From positions 372,001-436,000 of the forward strand of contig NADL03000487.1 of the NCBI GenBank assembly GCA_002205965.3: a DNA stretch of 64,000 bases, given 5' to 3'. The translations under genes and the position numbers were made by a program. Below the pieces are notes generated by a model. It saw only the letters and a program-made list of their open reading frames with translations, was not told the origin of the DNA and made no database searches. Below, in pieces: positions 40,773 through 52,144 of the stretch. This stretch comes from Kappaphycus alvarezii. Taxonomy: Eukaryota; Rhodophyta; Florideophyceae; Gigartinales; Solieriaceae. Position 1 is the first letter of the stretch; each line of letters begins with the position of its first letter.

Positions 40773-42262
40773 TGCTGTTGCAAAAACTGTCTATTCTGTA
40801 GGAGAGCGGTTCTCTCCACAAACTTCTGTCTTCTCCTTTCCTGTAAGTTTTCAAAAACAATTCTTCCCACCAATTTTCTTTCACGAACAAATTCATGAAC
40901 GAAATTTTCCTCATGAATCAAAATTCACTGTAGGACTCCAGTATAATTTTTCTTTGATTACTTTGGTCCTTTTTTTTCAAAACAGAAATCTTTCGACTCT
41001 TGATCCGCTTCTTCCCCCAAATTCAGTTCCTATATTTTATCAAGCAGATTTTTAGTTATTGACCTGATTGCATGCAAATTCAAAGCAGGGGCGTTGCCTC
41101 ACATTTTTTATTTCGTCCAAGGCAGTGAAATTTTTCCAAGGCTTCGCCCTTTCTAAAGATCAAAATCTACATCGTTAAGGAAAACCCCCGCAATAAACTA
41201 CCCCATCGGCTCACCCCCTTTTACCCTCAACATGATCAACCTCCGCCCGTCGCTCACCACCGCCAAATAATCCGGAGCCCCCGCCTCCTCAACGCGCTGG
41301 CCCTGATGGCCATGTACCAATGGATTATGATGATAACTGTAGGAGAATGGAGCGGGAATGCGTTCGGAAGTGGTTCCGCCGGCACTGCTTCGAGGAGGCA
41401 GAGGAGGCAAAGGAGGAGGTAGAGGAAGAGGAGTGCGAGGAAGAGGAGTGCGAGGAAGAGGAGTGCGAGGAAGAGGAGGACGAAGAGGAGGAATTGGTGG
41501 ACCCGTGGGAGCCACTAGTTTACAACAGGGGAAAGCTGCTGTGGTGAACGAAGGGGAGACTGAGGGAGAAACCGTTATCTCTGACTACTCTGACGAAGAT
41601 GAAGAGGAGGATGAAGAGGAGGACGAGGAAGACGAGGGGGAGGGAGACATGAAAAGTGCTGGAATAATGGGGAGCGGGCCGGACAGTATGGACCAGATGG
41701 TTTAGATACATCCAAGGAAGAAATAGAGAATTGAAAGCCGTTCGCGGATATTTATGGGGATTGCTTGGGTAGAATGGATATTCTGGGGAAATATTTTGGC
41801 TCTAATCTAGAGGATCAATACATTAAGGAATAAATTTGAATATTTATCCTGATAGTATCTGCTGTTAGTCTTTCTCGTTCACAAGATTCCATTTGATGCA
41901 TTTAATGGTTCTTAGTATGTTTGATTGAGGCTTTTGGGCTAGCCAAAAAGTCTACATAGGCTGAATGCACTGCCTCATCTTGTGGATTTCAAGCAAGTTG
42001 GCAGACAACTACAAGTCAAGTCCCGAGTAGTAGGAAGTTCAGAGCCAACTTCAGACCCAAAAATCATTTTTCTTGCTCTAGTCACAGAGCATCAGTGGTA
42101 AACCCTAGCCCCTCTATACTTGCTTCTAGCCCTCTCAACTGTCGTCCCTATCCATCCCTTTTGTTCGTTCAACTATAAGACGGTAGCATTTTTGTCCCTT
42201 GCAACACCTCCTTGCGGTAATTGGTTCTGAGTATCTCTTCTCCCGACGATTAACCCCTATCA
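40773..42262 (+). repeat. Solo LTR with acidic-protein gene (copy 9)
   Basis: Exact GACTG duplications (40768-40772 and 42263-42267) flank a unit that begins TGCTGTTGCAAAAACTG and ends CCCCTATCA. The coding block starts at ATG 41232 (MINLRPSLTTAK) and includes MDYDDNCRRMERECVRKWF and an acidic minisatellite of gaggaagaggagtgc units (EECEEEECEEEECEEEEDEE). The LTR promoter (aaaagtctacataggctgaa) is near 41946. It is broken in several places. Confidence 0.85.
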
Positions 42263-42267
42263 GACTG

Positions 42268-42642
42268 CAGATTTTCCACTCGCCCTTATGTCTTGAAGTA
42301 CCGCTTCTACGTGTCCTTATTACTTGCCCTTGGTGTACAAATGAAGTCTTGGAGGCAATGTACCACTTCCCTGAGATCTTGAAGCAGTACAGTAACTTCA
42401 TAGCATCAGTAGACCCTACTCAGTGATTGGACTTATTACAATACTGTATGCCAATCCTCGGGGCGTCGATCCTGCACGCCGGTATGCACCTCGGACCTCC
42501 CTTTCCGATGCTGTAATTGAAACCAAAAGTTTGGACTCCAGGCAGCCCGGTGGCGTCTTTCAATGTCCAGCAATGCAAGGCTGAAAGAAATTGACCATTT
42601 GAACATTTGGATTCGTCACCGGAGCTCCATTCTGGAGAATTT
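42268..42642. other. 375-bp spacer between two LTR copies in opposite orientation
   Basis: Bases 42268-42426 end a plus-strand open stretch (CPWCTNEVLEAMYHFPEILK, then SVDPTQ). The rest (RWRLSMSSNARLKEIDHLN) may be decayed coding sequence. I recognise no family. Confidence 0.25.
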
Positions 42643-44000
42643 TGATACGGGTAAATCTTCGGGAGGAGAAATACTCAGGACTAATTACCCCAAGAAGGAG
42701 GTTTTGCAAGCGAAAAAAGTGCTAACGTGGTATAGTTGAACGAACAAAAAGGAGTGTATATGGAAGAGAGTTGGGAGGGCTACAAGCAAGTATGGAAGGG
42801 GCAGGGTCTACCACAGATGCTCTGCGACCAGCGTAGGAAAAATGTTTCTTGGGTCTGGAGTTGACTCTGAACTTCCTACTTCTCGGGACTTGACTTGAAG
42901 TTGTCTGCCAACTTGCTTGACCTCTCCATGAGGAAGCAGTTTACTCAGCTTATATAGACTTTCGGCTACCCCGTAAGTCCGAATAAAACTACAGAAGGTA
43001 CCAGGAAATGCATAGAAACACTTTTTGTGGACGATATACTCTAAACAAAAGATACTTAAGAAACTAGCAATCAATACGGTCCCATTTTTCCCATTCTTTA
43101 TATTTCCTCATGGGAGATATCTAAACTACTAAAGATATCCCCATCCGGTTCCATCGTCGGTACCACTTGTTCCATACATTACACCATTCCAACAATTCCC
43201 ATGCCTCCCTGTCCTTCATCCTCTTCGTCCTCGTCCTCATCCTTGTCCTCGTCCTCATCCTTTTCCTCGTCCTCATCCTTGTCCTCGTCCTCATCCTCGT
43301 CCTCATCCTCGTCCTAGTCCTCATCCTCGTCCTCGTCCTCATCCTAGTCCTCGTCCTCGACATCCTCCTCATTCTCCTCATTCTCGTCCTCATAAACCTC
43401 GTAGACCAATTCCGGGGCTGCCCACTCCTCGAAGGTCTCCCCGGCTCCCCCTCAACTTCCCACTCCTGCCCCTCAGGTACCTCCCCGGCCTCATCCTCGA
43501 CGAAGAGCTTGTGGACGAACTCGATTATCTTCTTCTTAGTCTGGCGTCGCAGGTAATCGCCTGCGTCCGTCGGGCCATAAGCAGCGAGCGCAAGGCCGTT
43601 TAAGGGGCTAGAGGGGCGGTTTTTGGTGATGGGGCGGATGGGCAAATGTTGTTCATTTTGGTTGTAAATGATTGTGGACGGAAGATAGAGGGTGTGATGG
43701 GGAGGGTAGTGTGTGTAGGGGTTGGTGGATCTCAAAAAAAGTTGTGTAAAATGGGTTTAAATACACCTTAGAGGCGGACTGGAATCGGTACTAAAAAGTT
43801 AGAGTCGAAATTGCTGTAGCGCATTTACGCGGAATTTCTACATAATGAGTAAGTTTGATGAAGAAGGTAGATTAAAAAAGACTTAAAAACGCTAATTTGG
43901 AGGAGAGGATACAGTATTAAAATATCTAGGGAGGATGGGAGGCAAATTTGGAAAGGACGGTGAGCGAAGTCAGGGGCGGGATCGTTGTAAGTTGCTGGAA
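42643..44000 (-). repeat. Copy 10 of the dominant LTR family, minus strand
   Basis: The 3' end (TGATACGGGTAAATC on the plus strand) is at 42643. The minus-strand LTR promoter (gcttatatagactttcgg, reversed) is near 42945. The acidic-protein block starts at ATG 43656 (MNNICPSAPSP) and shows AAYGPTDAGDYLRRQTKKK, EFVHKLFVEDEAGEVPEGQ and a long acidic repeat (43217-43370). TATTTAAA (reversed) lies near 43753. The upper boundary could not be fixed; similarity fades around 44000. Confidence 0.65.
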
Positions 44001-44890
44001 TACACGAGGGGAGGACCGTTTTCTGTATTACAAATTGCTTAGCGGCGATGAGGGAAGCCAAGGACGAGTTTAGTTTTCCCGTCGATCGCCTCTGAGAAAG
44101 GCAGCGGGGAATCACCAGGCGTTACGGGGCAAGTTTGGGGAACCGAACGATGTGAACGTAGAAACGGATCGTTGAGTAGGTCGGTAACGCGCACAGTGCA
44201 ACAGGGAAAAGTAAAGAGCCAGACGGGGAGGTGAGTTTGGTCGGAAAAATAGCGATGTGTGCCAAGGAAAGGGGTGGGGCCAATCCAAGGGATCGGCCGT
44301 CCGGTGCGCTGAGGGTGGGAGGGGAAGCGCGGGGCGCGCGCTCGTAAGGGAAGAGGGTTAAAGAAGAAAATTATCTAGTTAGAAATCAAAATAAACGCTC
44401 GACACACGATCCGAAAATTATACAGATAGACTGACCTGCTTGCACAAAATCTGGCAATCAAGCGTTGATAGTAATCGAATATGTCTGTCTTCCCCCGTTT
44501 TTGCAGTTACCCGTAATGTTTTAATAGGAGTTAGCGACGTTTCCTAACGTTAAATAACTGTACAACCCATGCAGGTTTACCATCAAATATCGAGACCATC
44601 AAAAAATATCTCAGTTGAGTACAGTGGAGTAGGAAATTTCCCGGGCTCTGGCGAAAGAAAATCAACTGGTCTTATCAAAGCCAGAGCTTAACGGATATCT
44701 GCTAAAAATCTTATTTCAAGGACTCGACGGGTCTCTAGTGGGTTGAATTTTATTTGAGAGCTATTATGCGAAGAAGACCTCAGTAGGCTTTGATGCCATT
44801 ACTATTTAACGCGGACCCCTCCGCGATGCGGGCCTGCTCCATAGAATTGCACCCCAGATCACTACACGCCACGAAGCTGGATAACAGCCA
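44001..44890. other. No gene recognised
   Basis: The region has only short open frames. A LINE-tail word (tgtacaacccatgcaggttt) occurs at 44561. Bases 44770-44890 lead into the orphan gene and may hold its promoter; tattatatctttc near 44893 is a weak TATA candidate. Confidence 0.3.
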
Positions 44891-44950
44891 CTATTATATC
44901 TTTCAAAAAAGAAATCACCTCATACTTCTCTACGCTAGATCTGTTACAAG

Positions 44951-45475
44951 ATGAAGCTTGTTGGGATTTTCGGCCACTTCAAAAACAAACGTCAAACTCG
45001 TAAACGCCAAAGCCGTATACTAAATCTTGATGATTCGGCTCAACAAGGTATGGCACTGTACCAAAATCTTGATCAGGCCATTTCGGATGTGTCGAGGCTT
45101 TGGGATACCCTTTTGGAACCGGTTTCCGCCTACCAAGAACCGGATCAGTTCGACATCGAGAACGGGAAGAGCTCATGGTTCCTTTCGTATGCACGCCGGT
45201 CTCTTCAGCGCCAGAAAACACGCGCCATACTGTGCGAAGTACAACTCTCTCTACAGCACTTGTGGGAGCACGAGTATGACCTGGCAGGCATTGATTCCGT
45301 CGGAAATCTACCCGTGGGTCTACTGGAAGCAATTTTTGTAGTTCACACGAAGTCCAAAGTGGTCAATGTGCCCTCATTGGTAAGGCTGGATGAAATTATA
45401 CGGCGCCATCTATGTGACTCTAACGGTAGCAAACTACGGCAAAGAGCCGCGGCTCTACATTTGGACTATGAGTAA
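44951..45475 (+). CDS. Orphan protein of 174 residues
   Basis: This is an uninterrupted frame from ATG 44951 (MKLVGIFGHFKNKRQTRKRQ) to a stop at 45473-45475. The N-terminus is basic. The middle is probably helical (QAISDVSRLWDTLLEPVSAY, then RRSLQRQKTRAILCEVQLSL), and the end is mixed (LVRLDEIIRRHLCDSNGSKL). There is no signal peptide or transmembrane segment. I do not recognise the family. The frame is unbroken in a region where most others are broken, and no transposon motif is seen, so it may be a real single-exon gene or the preserved exon of one. It could also be part of an unrecognised element. Confidence 0.45.
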   Translation: MKLVGIFGHFKNKRQTRKRQSRILNLDDSAQQGMALYQNLDQAISDVSRLWDTLLEPVSAYQEPDQFDIENGKSSWFLSYARRSLQRQKTRAILCEVQLSLQHLWEHEYDLAGIDSVGNLPVGLLEAIFVVHTKSKVVNVPSLVRLDEIIRRHLCDSNGSKLRQRAAALHLDYE

Positions 45476-46000
45476 ACCCTCCAGATGTGCTCAAATTCAC
45501 CTCGCAAAGCGCCGGAAGATCATGATCTGATCGATTCTCAACTGGATGAAGTTTAGTATCCTGATTGATAAGATTTGGATCCTAAGCATTGAATCCTATC
45601 TGGTGCAAAATAGTTCTAATGGAACTTTCTTCTTCGATAGAAGCTATATCTGATGCATTTGAAATCACATAAAGCAAATCATTTCTTGCAAGGCGGAAAA
45701 CGGTACGGTTTGTTATTTTATGAACAGATTGGTCGATTTTTTGAAGATATACGAGAATATAGATCAGAAGCATATCTCCCTCGAAGAACTGATTTGGGTA
45801 TATTTTTTGTACATTCCGACCTTCTCACTTGCTCTTCTTCCGTAGCGCTTCACAACGTTACCTCATCCATCACCAGGGGCCTGTTGAGCCTTAACGGCGG
45901 ACCTCCTTCCTCTCCCGACATACAGTGTTCTATAATAATTTATGTAAGCGTGCTGGATGCCTATGTTCGCACAAGCAACTCCCTTCCCGAGACAATCATA
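45476..46000. other. No recognised gene
   Basis: Overlapping open stretches on both strands (45653-46060 plus, 45582-45773 minus) have no identifiable motif. Confidence 0.25.
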
Positions 46001-46004
46001 GCCA

Positions 46005-46440
46005 GAAAATTTCAGTCATCCGGGGGGACCACCTGCTGCATTGTCGATCCTGCCCAGTAGGCTGTAATGCCATCTGTGCTTACCGCAACATAACGCGTAC
46101 ATGCACAGTACCATGCAAGTTGTCTGGATATCAGCCGGCACATCTGTTACAGGAATTGACTTCCTGGTGTTTCCAAGTCGTGTTTCCCCTGCAGAGAGCG
46201 CGCTGTTCGGTATGACAACAAAGTCGCTTTGTTAGGAATCGACCTCGCCCGTGCTTCAAGGCATCCTGTCTTTCAGCCTCGACCTGCAACATTCCGCAGG
46301 ACGAGGTCTGATATGTGGTTGTACATCTTTACGAGTTGTACAGTATGGCACAGAAGCGTGCAGAGGGTACTCAGAAAATAACTACGAATTCCAGTGGCAG
46401 GTTGAAGCCTGTCGCGCTTGCATCGACGTCTGATATCAGA
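46005..46440. mobile_element. LINE scraps of both orientations
   Basis: Plus strand: RGDHLLHCRSCPVGCNAI (about 46020-46075) resembles the G-D-H-x-x-x-C motif in LINE C-termini. Minus strand: 46318-46440 carries the family-3 LINE 3' end (ggcacagaagcgtgcagagg, then ggttgaagcctgtcgcgctt). Confidence 0.4.
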
Positions 46441-46952
46441 GAAATTCGAATCACCTTTGTCAACTGTCGTGTGGAATTGGGTAGCAAACTCAACCTGAGG
46501 AGGCCGTAAGTGTGAAATCGGATCTAGAATTGAATTTATTTACAGGAAAGAAAGAACACACTTTATTGGGGTAACCAGGGACCACTGTTGGGCAGTGGTC
46601 AGTTCTAGAGAGCGGCGAAAAACGGCGTGAGCCGTGAGTTGCAGGGTGAGGGAAGAGATCGTAGTCAGGAGTCGGAGGTATTACGAAGAGGAATACCTCC
46701 GACCCCTGTAATTTATTTACAGCGGAAAATAGGTGTGGTAGATACGTATGTGAGTGAAATTTGGTGTGTTTTTAATCCATGAAAAATATGGTCAGCTGTT
46801 CCTTGAGGGATGTCGTGATGTGGGTAAAGGCTTACAATGCGGGTTGGTTCAAATTTACTCGGTACCAACCCACATATCTACCACAGTAAATTAACCCCCC
46901 ATTTCACGGGGAGGTTGGTACCCAGTAAATTTGTACCGAACCCGAGGATGAA

Positions 46953-47243
46953 ATGCCACCCGTGACAGGCAAAACCTCCAATCCCGAGACAACCGCAGAC
47001 CCAACGCCTGTCAAAACAGCCAACAGGGTCGCATCACAACAGAAGGGATCTGTCGCCCAACGGCCAAAGGACATTCACTCTAATCGTCCCGGGAACCCCT
47101 CTTCCTCGGCGAAGACGACGGAACTGCGTGCAAACCGCACTCGCGCCCCTTCCCAACGCATGCTGGACATGCAAACGAAGAAGGCAAAGCTCTCCCGTGG
47201 TCCTACTGCAGGAGACAAGGTAACTAAAGCATCTCGCAACTAG
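46953..47243 (+). CDS. LINE first ORF, small basic protein
   Basis: ATG 46953 gives 96 residues (MPPVTGKTSNPETTADPTPV, ending KAKLSRGPTAGDKVTKASRN). It is Ser/Thr/Pro/Lys-rich and probably disordered. A basic protein ahead of the polymerase fits the RNA-binding first ORF of LINEs. No zinc knuckle is visible. A second open stretch follows at 47286-47528 before the polymerase. Confidence 0.5.
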   Translation: MPPVTGKTSNPETTADPTPVKTANRVASQQKGSVAQRPKDIHSNRPGNPSSSAKTTELRANRTRAPSQRMLDMQTKKAKLSRGPTAGDKVTKASRN

Positions 47244-47559
47244 TCCCTCCTCCAGCTTCGCTTCCCCCCCCCTACCCCTGTACATATGCCCACCCACAAC
47301 CAAGAGAGCTCCCCGTTGAATGTTCTCCTTCCGTCAGTACATGATGCGCTGCACAGCCCGCTGCGGCCTTCTGACATCTTTGACCGCATCCCCGGGACCT
47401 GCTTGCATAGCCTCGCGACCTTACTGATCTCACTTTTCGCGCCGCAGCCAATGCTCGGAATCCCGATGTCGTCCACTCTGCCTTCCTCAGGATTCACCTA
47501 CTTCCCACTGCAGTCTTACGAAGGTTAATGCGGGGGGAAGCCGGGTGGCAATCCAAGAC

Positions 47560-49975
47560 AAGACAAAGCCAAGCACCCCGCGAGCGAATACGCCGCGCTT
47601 CTGCAGGTGAATGGGCCGATTTGTGGACAGAGGCGATTCAAGCACACCACGTCAAAGAAGAACGAGTGGTCCGACCACGTCCTCAACAGAACAACGAAAT
47701 GCGCGAAGCAAAATCCGCAGGGCAGCCCATCTTGCTGCAGATGCGCAATATGGGCGTGCAATGCGCACCCTGCACCAGTCGCACATTGCTGATGTGCGTG
47801 ACCCGCAAGTCATCGAAAGCCTGCGAAAACTGCACCCAGCACCACAGTCTCCGGTGAGAGCCATAGAAGCGAGAGACTTACCGCTCCCGGCGGACATCTT
47901 GGAGGAAACGGTTCTACGCGCGGTCCGACGCCTGAACCCTAACTCCGCACCTGGCCCCGACAGAATGTCACCGCGACTCCTGCACCTGCTGGCCAACACA
48001 CGGGTGAGCCCTGAAGCTGGGGTGACGGGTATCTCGGTACTAACAGCTGTTGTGTCGAGACTAGCTCATGGAGACCTCCCAAATGAGACAATCCCCCTTA
48101 TCTCCTCTGCGACACTGTCGCCGATCCAACCCCGGCCAGACAAGATCCGCCCCATTGCAATTGGGACGGCCTTGCGGCGACTGGTGACGAAAGTGCTCTT
48201 ACCCCAGGCATTGGAAGACACGAGGGAATACCTCGCTCCACTACAGGTGGCCAACGGAGTGCACTGTGGACTGGATTCTATCGTACACGAAGCCCGAAGA
48301 TTGGTCTCCACCCAAGGTGAAGATGAGGACTACGCGCTGGTTTCAGTGGATGCTCATAATGCGTTCAACCGCTTTTCGAGACAGAAAATGATCGACCTCC
48401 TGCCGACCAAAGTGCCGTCGTTATGCCGTTTTCTGAACATGGTGTATGCCCGTCAAATTCCGTCCCTAATCTTGCCTGCGGCATCGACACAGGCATCCCC
48501 AGCCAAGAAGGGATGCAACAAGGGGACCCAGCAAGTATGTTGATGTTCTCCCTTGTCATACACCCACTGGCAAGAGAAATTTCCGATCAGACCCAACTCC
48601 ATTTACACAGATGGTATGCGGATGACTGCACCCTGGTAGGCAATCACACTGAGCTCAACAAGGCTGTCGAGATCCTGAGGTCTAAGGGACCTGATCATGG
48701 CCTGTATCTAAACCCGGCGAAGACACGCCTATTCTGGCCGCGCCATCCTGCCACTGAGACACCACTACTGCACCGCTTTCCAAATGAAACTTCTCAAATC
48801 ACGGCATTGACCTCCTCGGCGCCCCGATCGGTTCGCCTGAATTCATGGCGAACTTTCTCAATGAAAAAATTGCAGGATGCAAAAACACGCTATCGCTGAT
48901 CGATGGGATTGGGGATGCTCGCATCCGGTTCCACCTCCACCGCGTTTGTGCCTCGGCATGCAAGCTACATCATGTGATGAAGCTAACACCGCCGAGTGCA
49001 ACAAGCGTCCTGGCAATGAGATTTGATCAAGAACAGATGGAATATTACGCGCGGTCAAACGACGTGCCGATGACAAGTGCGGTCCGTCAGCAAGTGGCTC
49101 TTCCGCTGCGCCTCGGAGGCCACGGATTCACACCCGTGGCAACGCTGAATCTAGCGTCGTATGCGCCCAGCGTCATCGACTCCGTACAAGTGACATGCCC
49201 AGATGATCCTAGCGTAGCGCACCACCGTGCACAAAGCTATGCACATGCTGATACCCACCTTCTCGAGTTTGTCCGACGACTCCACCCAAGCTTCTCCGAC
49301 GGACACGGTGGTCTCCCACAAACGCTGACAGCGGCCAATCTTGCAAACAAGCCCGATAATACACACAGTATTTTATATCGAGCCTGGTGCAAGTCGGCAG
49401 CAAAGGTATTCTGGAAAGAAGACGAATGGGAGAGGTACCCAAGCACTACGCTGCATACGGAAGCTGATATTCGGCGAAGGATCCGCCGCCAGGCATACTT
49501 AGAGACGCCTGCTGCAGACTTTCTCACCGCACATCCGTCTGTGGTCAGCCGGACCCATAATAAGATGTGGTCAGTGATGCTACGCCGCCACCTGGGAGTT
49601 CACGTGTTTGACGACACTGTGCCGCTGCAATGCGCGGAGTGCAACAGGCCTATGGACAACCGAGGTGACCATGCCGCGGATTCTTGCAAAAAAGGCCTGG
49701 GATGGACAAACCGGCACAATGCCGTGGTGAAGGTATTTGGCCGACAACTGTTCAAAGCAGCAGGAGTCGGCGTCCAACATGAGGTGAAATACTTACTTCC
49801 CGGACTGAATGCACGGCCTGCCGACATTCTAGTGTACCCGAGATCGGAAGAGACCAACACCTTGCCGCCCCTCCCGGTGGCGTACGACGTCACAGTAACA
49901 TCGCCATTCCAAGAGGGGTTCATGTCCATTGGAGCGCGTGAGGCGCGCGCCGTTGCCAATGCAGCGGAATGACGG
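47560..49975 (+). pseudogene. LINE reverse transcriptase with Cys-rich, endonuclease-like C-terminus
   Basis: The polymerase motifs are in order: NSAPGPDRMSPRLLHLL; DKIRPIAIGTALRRLVTKVL; motif A with the catalytic Asp in VSVDAHNAFNRFS; EGMQQGDPASML; motif C, WYADDCTLVG; and GIDLLGAPIGSPEFM. The C-terminal region has a Cys/His cluster (CAECNRPMDNRGDHAADSC), then RPADILVYP and AYDVTVTSPF, resembling restriction-like endonuclease domains. The frame shifts near 48440-48490 and again near 48790-48805, where the conserved motifs continue in the next frame. The protein would reverse-transcribe its RNA at a nicked target. Confidence 0.75.
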
Positions 49976-50289
49976 AAAAATAGGGAGCTTGCCAGCAAAG
50001 TGGCAGCCATCCCCGGTGAAGCCCTCCCAGGACGATCAAAACTGGGATAGAAGTTTGTGCCGCTAGCCTTCGACTCACTTGGATCGCCGTCTGCGACGAC
50101 GTCGAAGGTAATCGACGAATACGCGGCCGCTGTCGCGACCCGCAGCGCATGCTCGGCGGGAGGAGAGAAGACTCGGCTTTATCAGCAGCTTAGTTATGTA
50201 ATTTGGTCCACGTGTGCCGCGTCTGTATTATGTCGCGCCCTACAGCATGCAGAGTTTAGCCACCCTATTCAAACCTAATTATTTTAGGT

Positions 50290-52140
50290 TTGTTACAGTG
50301 GGGTATTCAAGACTATGCATGTTGCACCTGCATATGTCTGTGGCAAAGTAATCTAACGGAGCTTAGATACCGTATAATGGCCAAGCCAATTGTGAACCCG
50401 TACAATACGTCGAAAACTGTAGATGGCACTCCAATCTACCAGAAGGTGGAAGGGAGGCCAGCCAGGAAACAAGCGGCATTGGAGGTTACTGTCAATGCGG
50501 AGTGCCGCTGTAAAAGAAAGCCTCTAACCTTCGAAACCCGTTCCATTGCGCGAGTGGCAACAGTTCTCGCGAGTTCCTTGACGACGGAGAACGCCACCGG
50601 ATGCCATCCTCCAAGCGTTAAGATGGGAACAGGAACCAGCCTGTTTCTCCCAGGCAGCTCAACAAGAAAACCTTGGTATTTCCGCTGCTTCCCTGCGTGG
50701 GCTGTGTTAAGGCTTGTGAGTGGGTTGAAAGCCCTGGCTCTTGCATGGGAGGGAGCGAGCGGGTTGACGAAGGTTATGTCAAAATAATCCGCGCCACCGA
50801 CAGCTCCCATCGCCCTGATGTCCAGCCTTGTCCTGTTTTGATAGTGTAAACGAAGTTCAATGAATGGACGTCGGGCGGCTTTTGCAAGATCATTCCCGGG
50901 TAAAGTCCCCTGGTTGTTGTGGCGAGTATTCCGCTCGCAGCCATAGCGACAATATAGCAAGTGGTCCCCGTAGATATCCAGCATTTCAGGACACCATGCT
51001 TCTGGGCAAGGGGTACCTGGGGCGAGTAAAGAGGTTTGGAAAAAGTACTGGAACCACAAGGAGAAATATTTGCCTTTGATGTGCGTCCTCAATCCAGGGC
51101 AAGGTGCACAGTAGACCCAGCCTTTGGCTCCGGGTAGGGACATGCTAGCGCGGAAGGCGCGGGTGAGGATGTTTCCGAGCGGCAAGGCCTTTTGCGCAGC
51201 ACCATGAATTGCATCTGTTAGCTTCTTCTGCGATGGTGGGTTGGAGGAGCAGAAATTGCTAAACGGAATTCGTTCTGAGGGTCGACAAAGGGTGCTTCAT
51301 GTGGTAAAGGCGGCTGTAGCATCCTCGTACTGCGTCAGGTCTTTAACACAGGACGGCAAAGACTTCTCGCATAACTGGTGCGTCGCGGCGCTAGACGCAA
51401 CAAACGAAGCGGCGGCGACGTCTCGCACAGAGGTGAGGTCGATTCCCAATCAGCTTCTTCTCCTGTAGTGGCTTATGTAGCAAGGGATTGCTGCATCGAG
51501 ATTCGGAACCCGTACGCTTCTTGCCAAGTAACCAAACTGGTGACATTTGACAGTTCTCCACCATATCAAATGATAATTACGTTGTGCCTCTCGCAACGTG
51601 TTGCGTTACAGTGACTCTCGATGATTGATAGTAGTTGAAAAAATCTCGCACGTGCGAGAGTAAGAGGCATTGACGGTAGTATAAATAGCTGACTTTCCAT
51701 ACGTAGTATAAATAGCTGACTTTCCATAGTCGATACCATAAAAGAAAAAGGAATCATCGGTCTACAACGTAACAAAAACGCGCAAAGCTCTCAGTTTCGC
51801 ACACTTAATGGGCAGTTGTAGCTCTTTGAATATAGAGTTGCCTAGCATTCCACCAGCTAAAGTACGGCAGCAGTTCTCGATTAAGCTGTCGAAATATTCG
51901 GCCCCTTTCCCCGTGCAGGAGGGCGGCACAACTCGCAAGAGGTATCCCACTTTGCCGACCCCAAAGCAGTTACGTAGTAGTTGGAATGAAGCTTTTGCGT
52001 CCCCTATTTCCATGACAGCGTTAAGTAAAGGCTCAAGGGAGTGTACATGGTCCAGGAAGTATTGTTCCATGAAAGTTTGGGAGCCGATTGGCGCGTTTAA
52101 AACGAAAGCATCACCTGCAATGATCAATACTCAGGAGACC
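50290..52140 (-). mobile_element. LINE (family 2), 5'-truncated, minus strand
   Basis: Reading from 52127 down, the minus strand gives NAPIGSQTFMEQYFLDHV and EIGDAKASFQLLRNCFGVGK (the polymerase thumb region). A long segment at 50436-51185 follows with the Cys/His cluster (CPEMLDIYGDHLLYCRYGC), YFDITFVNPLAPSHARAR and LARTVATRAMERVSKV at the end. It lies tail to tail with the family-1 LINE. A ~150-bp foreign segment at 51610-51770 interrupts it. The polymerase core is missing. Confidence 0.7.
51610..51770. repeat. Insert with a perfect palindrome and tandem TATA-bearing repeats
   Basis: The insert has a 14-bp palindrome, CTCGCACGTGCGAG (51645-51658). Next come two tandem 27-bp units (51676-51702 and 51703-51729) that each contain gtataaatagctgactttcc. 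The double TATAAATAG and the palindrome suggest a duplicated promoter fragment, possibly from another element. It separates two parts of a LINE coding region. Confidence 0.6.
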
Positions 52141-52144
52141 GCTA

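Larger units (their letters stand above)
46840..50285 (+). mobile_element. LINE (family 1), nearly full length
   Basis: A leader is followed by a small first ORF (46953-47243) and a large reverse-transcriptase ORF (about 47560-49972), then a 3' UTR ending near ttcaaacctaattattttag at 50270. The 5' end is placed roughly. A second, truncated copy lies at 62470-63110, and a scrap at 24600-24850. Two frame changes in the large ORF make this copy inactive as written. Confidence 0.75.

Noticed and set aside
41420-41490. Short regularly spaced repeats that could be mistaken for a CRISPR array
   Set aside because: The units are adjacent without unique spacers, code for Glu/Cys in frame, and lie in a eukaryotic LTR.
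43167-43556. Hydrophobic Leu/Val-rich 129-codon frame resembling a membrane protein
   Set aside because: It is the complement of the acidic repeat in LTR copy 10, so the hydrophobicity is an artefact of the repeat.
47652-47999. Minus-strand 115-codon frame
   Set aside because: It is antisense to the LINE reverse transcriptase start region, which carries the conserved motifs.
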